The translations under genes and the position numbers were made by a program. The notes under the pieces were generated by a model, which saw nothing but the letters and a program-made list of their open reading frames with translations, was not told the DNA's origin and did not search any database. Of a DNA stretch of 64,000 nt, positions 59,177 through 64,000 are shown one piece after another. Origin of the DNA: a virus; the IMG/VR virus record IMGVR_UViG_3300009104_000012, positions 1-64,000 of that record. One strand, 5' to 3'. The stretch's first letter is position 1. The number at the start of each line of letters is the position of its first letter.

Positions 59177-60570
59177 TCCTCGTCCTTCAAACTATACTTT
59201 GTTGTTATTATATACTTACGGTTAGGATTAACCATTACATTAAATCTATTCATTGTTTCTCTATCAAATAATATTTTAGATTTTTCTTCTCTATCATCTA
59301 AAGTAAATTCAACATCTTTATATAATCCACCTGCAAATTCTACATCAAGTTCGATTACATATCTATCTTCTTTATAATCTCTTAAACCACCTACATTAAT
59401 TGTTTCTTTTCTTATTATATCGTTTGTAATTGATTTGCCTTCTAGTGTCCAAGTAATTTTCTTACCACTAACTTTCATTTTCTCAGCGTGTATAACGGAG
59501 TTACCTGAATTACCTGTATCAAATTTTCCAACAATTCGTCCAAATGGGTGTATATGTACCACTTCTTTATACCCACACTCAGCAGGTACTCTTTTCCAAT
59601 TTTCTCTATCTTCAAAGTGTTGTACTATTTCTTTACTTAAATTTCTTCCTGTTGCCTCTTCAATACCTTGCGTACCAGCAGAAGAGTTAACTTCAATAAT
59701 ATATGGTGGTTCTTTTTCTCTATTCTTAGCAGGTATAAAATCTACTGCAACAAATAATCCATCTACTGCTTTTGCAGCCTTTAAACTTTCTTCAACTTCC
59801 ACTTCCGTTAATTCTAATTTTGAAACTCCTGCACCTTGAGATACATTACTTCTAAAATCTCCTGGTATAACTTCTCTTTTCATTGAAGCTAATACTTGAC
59901 CATTTAATACCAAAACTCTAGCGTCCCAATCCGTTTTAACATATTGTTGTAATAAAATATCAGAGTCTTCATCTTGTTTATTAAGTAATTGTACAATCGA
60001 ATCTAATGCTCTTTCTGATTCAATAAACAATACACCAACACCTTTTGAACCTCTTAATGTTTTTAAAATAACAGGAAACTTTTCCTCTAATTGTTCAAAT
60101 GCTTCCATTGAATTTTCTGGATCGGTAACCAATACTGATTTAGGTTGTTTAATACCATAATCAGATAATCTTAAAGAAGTTCTATATTTGTCAGCACATA
60201 TACTTATAGCCTGTCTGCTATTAACAACACAAACCATATGCTTTTCTAATCTTGAAACCAAGTCCATCCAACTATCTCTACGAACAACTGAACCTCGTAC
60301 AATTGCTACCGTATCTTTAGATGAAACTCTAAAACCTTTTTTATCTTCTTTGTTATGGAAATATAACTCTTCATCTTCTTCTTTGGTTACATAACCACCA
60401 GTATTTCTAAAGATGTATGCTTTATGTCCTAACTTAAGCGCCTCTTTCATAAGGTTTTTTGCCGTATGAAAATTTAAATCATCTTCAGGTTCATCTGAAA
60501 TAATGATTAATCTAAAAGGTTTTCTTACTTTAGCTTCTGTTATGTATTCTTTGAATTTTGGTACTTGCAT
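59173..60570 (-). CDS. RimK-like ATP-grasp ligase fused to retropepsin-like domain
   Basis: The 465-residue protein has an N-terminal RimK-type ATP-grasp region (about 1-330). Visible elements are VLKTLRGSKGVGVLF (ATP loop), LLQQYVKTDWDARVLVLNGQVLASM, and IIEVNSSAGTQGIEEATG (metal/ATP site). The C-terminus (about 345-465) contains GKFDTGNSGNSVIHAE, a D-T-G motif like retropepsin-type proteases associated with RimK. RimK adds Glu residues to proteins such as ribosomal S6. Such fusions are common in cyanophages (memory). Target unknown. Confidence 0.85.
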   Translation of the reverse strand: MQVPKFKEYITEAKVRKPFRLIIISDEPEDDLNFHTAKNLMKEALKLGHKAYIFRNTGGYVTKEEDEELYFHNKEDKKGFRVSSKDTVAIVRGSVVRRDSWMDLVSRLEKHMVCVVNSRQAISICADKYRTSLRLSDYGIKQPKSVLVTDPENSMEAFEQLEEKFPVILKTLRGSKGVGVLFIESERALDSIVQLLNKQDEDSDILLQQYVKTDWDARVLVLNGQVLASMKREVIPGDFRSNVSQGAGVSKLELTEVEVEESLKAAKAVDGLFVAVDFIPAKNREKEPPYIIEVNSSAGTQGIEEATGRNLSKEIVQHFEDRENWKRVPAECGYKEVVHIHPFGRIVGKFDTGNSGNSVIHAEKMKVSGKKITWTLEGKSITNDIIRKETINVGGLRDYKEDRYVIELDVEFAGGLYKDVEFTLDDREEKSKILFDRETMNRFNVMVNPNRKYIITTKYSLKDED

Positions 60571-61010
60571 TACTCATCTTCTTTTTTAACTTCCTCGGTG
60601 ACATTTTTCTTACCGATATTATATTTAGTTGCTAATGTCCACTCTTTTTTTTCTTTAAATGGTAAAACTTTAATTTGACTTAACGGTGCTTTATTCTCCG
60701 CCTTTGTCTTATCATTAATTTCAATCAAACTCCAGTCCTGTAATAGAACAGCAATGGTATTTCTACGCTGTATATCGTTTTCTGTTAGTGTTGATTTTTT
60801 ACCGTCTAAAGCAAATAGTTCTTTGAAATGCGTAATGTAATATTTACCTTGCTTGTGTAATATATGGCAAGATTGAAATAACGTTTTGTCTTTTCTGGAA
60901 GCGACACCGATTCGTGTCAAGGTTTCTCTAACTTTTAAAAAATCGTCAGGTTGTTTTATTGATACTTCCAGCATATCACTAACCGACCACTTTATAATCT
61001 CTTCATTCAT
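60570..61010 (-). CDS. regA: RegA translational repressor
   Basis: The 146-residue protein matches RegA in position (regA-62-44-45 order) and sequence (VKETLTRIGVASRKDKTLFQSCHILHKQGKYYITHFKELFALDGK). RegA binds start regions of early phage mRNAs and shuts off their translation. It is about 20 residues longer than T4 RegA, mainly at the C-terminus. Confidence 0.9.
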   Translation of the reverse strand: MNEEIIKWSVSDMLEVSIKQPDDFLKVRETLTRIGVASRKDKTLFQSCHILHKQGKYYITHFKELFALDGKKSTLTENDIQRRNTIAVLLQDWSLIEINDKTKAENKAPLSQIKVLPFKEKKEWTLATKYNIGKKNVTEEVKKEDE

Positions 61011-61402
61011 TTTCTTTTTCTCCCACCTTTTTCAAGGTTCAATTTAATATTTTCAAGTTGGTCATTTGTTAGTATGCTTAAAGCCTCTTTTGCTTTTGAA
61101 TTACTATAATCATAATACTCTTTTACTAATTCAAGGTCTTTGACTTTCTTTTGTGTAAGCCATCTACCACCAAATCGCCTTCTCTCTCTTATACTATTTA
61201 TAAAATAGTCAAATTGCATTTTCTTTGGGAGAAAATGGTAACCGTTCATTTCATTGGAATGCATTATGGTATCATAAAAAGAAGATAGACACCTGTTAAT
61301 AATAAATGATGGATATTTCTTTTCCCAAGTAAGGTCATCTGAATCCATTAACCGTTTCTTGGTTATATTAATTGCATTTAAATAATCTTTTAGTTCGTAC
61401 AT
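61007..61402 (-). CDS. 62: clamp loader small subunit (gp62-like)
   Basis: The 131 residues show the gp62 pattern LNAINITKKRLM, FIINRCLSSFYDTIMHSNEMN and QFDYFINSIRERRRFGGRW. It is shorter than T4 gp62 (187), as is usual for marine relatives. It partners gp44 in loading gp45. It overlaps RegA by 4 bases. Confidence 0.88.
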   Translation of the reverse strand: MYELKDYLNAINITKKRLMDSDDLTWEKKYPSFIINRCLSSFYDTIMHSNEMNGYHFLPKKMQFDYFINSIRERRRFGGRWLTQKKVKDLELVKEYYDYSNSKAKEALSILTNDQLENIKLNLEKGGRKRK

Positions 61403-61968
61403 ATCTTCTTAATAAAAATTAACTTCTTATTCTCACCTGTTGGTTTAACATACAAAGATTTCAACTCTTCTTTACTATGCCATTTCATAGATACTGCTTT
61501 ATGTTTAGGTAGACCTGCAGTTTCGCCAATCATTTTCCAATTATCTGCCTTATAGACAGCACCATTATTACCACCTGCAACAAAGGTAATTAGGTATTTT
61601 AATTCATTCCCATACTTTTCCCGCCAATATGGAATCGCTTGTCTCCTTAATTCTTTTAATACTCTGGTTCCAACATTTTTAATCTTTTTCCTCATACAGA
61701 ACCTCCAATTATTCGCAAAACTATTGAAGTTTTCCTTATATGTTTTGATATCCATACCAACATATTTAAGAATATCCTTTGGTGGTGGATAGACGGAGGA
61801 ACCAATTCCTATCATACCAACTGGTTTATCTTGATAAAACACAACCCAATCCACTCTCCGACCAACGGAGGCTGTTGTTGGTACGTAACTATGATACTTT
61901 GATATAGTCTCTTTAATGTACTCTTTGGATTGATTGTCATTTGCTATTCTTAGCTCGATTGTTTCCAT
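61390..61968 (-). CDS. DruA/Mom-related GNAT-like protein
   Basis: The 192 residues contain VGRRVDWVVFYQDKPVGMIGIGSS, LKELRRQAIPYWREKYG and GAVYKADNWKMIGETAG. The last segment resembles DruA (GTCYRAANW..GETQG) and, more loosely, Mom (YQAANF). It sits inside the clamp-loader gene cluster between gp62 and gp44, where T4 has no such gene. Function unknown; a DNA or defence-related role is possible. Confidence 0.6.
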   Translation of the reverse strand: METIELRIANDNQSKEYIKETISKYHSYVPTTASVGRRVDWVVFYQDKPVGMIGIGSSVYPPPKDILKYVGMDIKTYKENFNSFANNWRFCMRKKIKNVGTRVLKELRRQAIPYWREKYGNELKYLITFVAGGNNGAVYKADNWKMIGETAGLPKHKAVSMKWHSKEELKSLYVKPTGENKKLIFIKKICTN

Positions 61969-62564
61969 TCTTTATTATGTCCACTTACTCCAAAATGCAT
62001 TGTATTAAAACTAATTACATACCTTTCATCTGTAGTATTTGTTTTTGTGCCGTGTTCTAACCAACTTGGAAATAGATATAAATGTCCTTCTTTTGCTGGT
62101 AGTATTGCTTCCATAGCATTGTATCCTGTAACCTCACTATAGAGTTCACACATCTTATAAGGTTGCAAAGGATTTTTAAAAGTTAAACCTACTGAACCTT
62201 CAGGACATTTTGGATAATAAGCACCACTAATAAGACTTGCTTGGTGTCTATGCATTTTTAAACTTGTATCTTTTTCCATAATACTAAACCAACTATTAAT
62301 CATTTCAAATTCTCTTAACCCTAATAACTTTCCGTATTCTTTTAAACGCTGTTCAAATTCTCTCCTCAATTCGGCGAATTCTGGTTTATCTAATATACTA
62401 TCATATGGATTATATGTACTCTTACCACCACCTTCTAATAAAGGGTGATCTTTCATTGATGGTTTATATGCTTCTAATTTCTCCGTAATATGGTCATTAG
62501 GTGAGCATAAAATCCTAAATTCCATTACTGCTAATGGAAATATATTATGTATTTCTATTGTCAT
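61950..62564 (-). CDS. 2OG-Fe(II) oxygenase
   Basis: The 204 residues carry SLKMHRHQASLISGAYYP (iron-binding His region, residues 103-117), SWLEHGT (H171) and R181 for 2-oxoglutarate. This family is frequent in marine T4-like phages. Substrate unknown. Its ATG overlaps the stop of a membrane miniprotein (TAATG). Confidence 0.85.
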   Translation of the reverse strand: MTIEIHNIFPLAVMEFRILCSPNDHITEKLEAYKPSMKDHPLLEGGGKSTYNPYDSILDKPEFAELRREFEQRLKEYGKLLGLREFEMINSWFSIMEKDTSLKMHRHQASLISGAYYPKCPEGSVGLTFKNPLQPYKMCELYSEVTGYNAMEAILPAKEGHLYLFPSWLEHGTKTNTTDERYVISFNTMHFGVSGHNKEWKQSS

Positions 62565-62665
62565 TAATTAAATGCTCCAAAAAAATTAGGATTATTAAAA
62601 GTCATATACACTACAAATATTATATACATTAATAAAAATACATACAACATTAACATATATTTCAT
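62564..62665 (-). CDS. 33-residue membrane miniprotein
   Basis: The ATG at 62665 overlaps the gp44 stop (ATGA), and the TAA overlaps the oxygenase start (TAATG). The product is one hydrophobic helix (MKYMLMLYVFLLMYIIFVVYM) with a short polar end. Two-sided coupling supports translation. Confidence 0.7.
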   Translation of the reverse strand: MKYMLMLYVFLLMYIIFVVYMTFNNPNFFGAFN

Positions 62666-63606
62666 TTGAATTTACAATTTGCCATTATTTCAGTTAGACA
62701 AGCAACCATATTAATTTCTTGGTCTGCAACAAAAGCTGCCTTGTATTGGTAACCTGCAATAATTAAAACTGCCTGTGGTATTGATTTTGGTTCCAGATAC
62801 TTATAAAGAACATCATATAATCCTGTAAATAATGTTGATGGATCTTTATCTAAATTCTGAACAACCCATTTACGCATATCATTAAATTTTTTATCTTTAA
62901 GCATAGCAATTAATTCTTTATTGTTTGCTTCAGATAAACTGAATAATATACCACTATCTATCTTACCTCTAACAGAATACCGTTGAAGTTCATTAATAGT
63001 TCTTCTAAAATCTGGATAAAATTTTTGTACTAGTTCAGCAAGTACCTTCTTATCATAACCAATCTTCTCTTCTTCTAATAGTTTAATTAATCGAAGCATA
63101 AACGCTGTAGCCGTTTTGACTTTTTGACCATTAGCGATCTTAAAATCAATCACGGTACATCTACTATGGAGTGCTGGTATGATTTTGTTTTTGTAATTGC
63201 AAGTAAATATAAATCTACAATTATTATAAAATGTTTCTATAAAATTTCTTAAAGCAGGCTGAACACTATCAGCATTCATATAATCTGCTTCATCTACAAT
63301 TACAACTTTATGATTAGAGTCTTCCGTTAGGGATACGGTTGACGCAAAATTCTTAATCTTATTTCTTAAAGTATCTATGTGTCTACCTTCATCTGAACCA
63401 TTAATAATAATGTAATCAGCGCCTAGTTCTTCACATAAAGCACGAGCTACGGTAGTCTTACCTGTACCTGCTGTACCTGATAATAAAAGATTTGGGATTT
63501 CTTTTTGTTTTAGAAAATTTAAAAAAGTTTCTTTTAAATCTGCTGTGAGAATACAATCACGTATTGCTCTTGGTCGGTATTTTTCAACCCATAAGTAATC
63601 GGACAT
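62662..63606 (-). CDS. 44: clamp loader large subunit (gp44-like AAA+)
   Basis: The 314-residue AAA+ ATPase has Walker A SGTAGTGKTT (about 43-52), Walker B VVIVDEADYM and the SRC motif (PALHSRC) that contacts neighbouring subunits. With gp62 it opens and loads the gp45 clamp on DNA. It is followed directly by the clamp gene upstream with an AGGAGG-type ribosome binding site (11-base gap). Confidence 0.96.
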   Translation of the reverse strand: MSDYLWVEKYRPRAIRDCILTADLKETFLNFLKQKEIPNLLLSGTAGTGKTTVARALCEELGADYIIINGSDEGRHIDTLRNKIKNFASTVSLTEDSNHKVVIVDEADYMNADSVQPALRNFIETFYNNCRFIFTCNYKNKIIPALHSRCTVIDFKIANGQKVKTATAFMLRLIKLLEEEKIGYDKKVLAELVQKFYPDFRRTINELQRYSVRGKIDSGILFSLSEANNKELIAMLKDKKFNDMRKWVVQNLDKDPSTLFTGLYDVLYKYLEPKSIPQAVLIIAGYQYKAAFVADQEINMVACLTEIMANCKFK

Positions 63607-63617
63607 TTAGAACCTCC

Positions 63618-64000
63618 TTAAAATTCGGAATCTGGTTCTAATGCTATCCAATATTGTATAGGTCTATTGCGATTAACAAAATGACTTATCTTCTGTTTAG
63701 AAATTGCAACATCATAATCATCAGGAAACATTTTAAAGTTTTCTGCTTTAAAGTAAGCAGTAAATGATTTAGTTGTTTCTCCTAGATTTACAGCATAAGT
63801 GTTTGATGACTTATTCTTTTTATCTGTTGCGACTATACTAATTTTCTTACCATCACCTTTAACTGCAATGTCTGGTAGATTTAATGTAGTATAACCTTTT
63901 CTAACTTTTTCAAAGTCAGCTTTTGTAAGTTTAAATGCTACTTCTTTATCTGGCATATTAATAGTTTTGCTTGGCGCCACTATTACTGATTTGTCAGCAA
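63618..64000 (-). CDS. 45: sliding clamp gp45, 3' part only
   Basis: The reading frame stays open to the right window edge, so only the C-terminal part (about 127 codons) is present; the GTG at 63980 is internal. Its place upstream of 44-62-regA and sequence (MPDKEVAFKLTKADFEKV, TDKKNKSSNTYAVNLG, MFPDDYDVAISKQKISHF) match the T4 clamp. T4 gp45 is 228 residues. It ties DNA polymerase and late transcription to DNA. Confidence 0.85.
   Translation of the reverse strand, partial: ADKSVIVAPSKTINMPDKEVAFKLTKADFEKVRKGYTTLNLPDIAVKGDGKKISIVATDKKNKSSNTYAVNLGETTKSFTAYFKAENFKMFPDDYDVAISKQKISHFVNRNRPIQYWIALEPDSEF

Noticed and set aside
1-64000. CRISPR array, insertion sequence, integrase or prophage attachment site
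   Set aside because: No regularly spaced repeats, transposase or integrase motifs were found. The content is that of a lytic T4-like phage.

Overview
This window is part of a T4-like (Tevenvirinae-type) myovirus genome. It is strongly AT-rich, with tightly packed and often overlapping genes (ATGA, TAATG and GTGA junctions). Every recognised gene is on the minus strand except one. Hallmarks of the T4 replication core are RNase H, primase (gp61), helicase (gp41), UvsX, DNA polymerase (gp43), RegA, the clamp loader (gp62, gp44), the sliding clamp (gp45, cut by the window end) and class I NrdA/NrdB with a glutaredoxin. The AT bias, the many proteins that resemble cyanomyophage hypotheticals and the marine-type metabolic genes suggest a marine phage of the pelagimyophage (SAR11 phage) kind. 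That host assignment is inference.

Layout from left to right. Positions 1-7.8 kb hold rnh, small unknown proteins, a winged-helix-like protein, glutaredoxin and a cluster of small exported or lipoprotein genes, with near-perfect sigma70 promoters. Positions 7.9-19.2 kb are a glycan and small-molecule island: several GT-A glycosyltransferases, GDP-mannose 4,6-dehydratase, a ColD-like dehydratase carrying His in place of the PLP Lys, asparagine synthetase, a radical SAM/SPASM protein, a 2OG oxygenase and a ParB-like protein. Positions 19.2-25.4 kb hold a RuvC-like nuclease, nrdB, a periplasmic thioredoxin-like protein, nrdA and the primase.

Positions 25.5-32.3 kb are the most unusual part. They carry a curli-type (type VIII) secretion cassette: a FecR-domain protein, a curlin-repeat-like protein, CsgG and CsgF. 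Divergent from it is the only plus-strand gene, a CHASE2-class III nucleotide cyclase. Next come tiny membrane proteins, a nested Cys-rich metallothionein-like miniprotein and a full-length NAD-dependent formate dehydrogenase (33.0-34.2 kb). Positions 34.2-35.7 kb look like a lysis cassette with overlapping outer and inner spanins, a 52-residue holin-like membrane protein and a DUF1353 protein.

Positions 35.7-48.2 kb are late or virion-type genes. They have T4-like TATAAATA late promoters, one clear intrinsic terminator and a nucleotide-chemistry group: a Pol-beta NTase fused to an NMNAT-like domain, a P-loop kinase and a KxDG ligase-like protein. Positions 48.2-64 kb are the replication and modification block: gp41, UvsX, a GT-B-like protein with a possible DNA-binding tail, a HemB homologue, two DruA/DUF4338-like proteins, an MT-A70 methyltransferase, gp43, a Mom-like protein, a ferredoxin, a RimK ATP-grasp protein with a retropepsin-like tail, RegA, gp62, gp44 and gp45.

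The early or middle replication genes are driven by TTGACA/T-17-TATAAT promoters and the virion and curli genes by TATAAATA promoters, which fits a T4-style cascade. At least eight genes of 29-55 codons fit between larger ones. I saw no tRNA genes, CRISPR arrays or insertion sequences. No gene-free stretch exceeds 300 bases.
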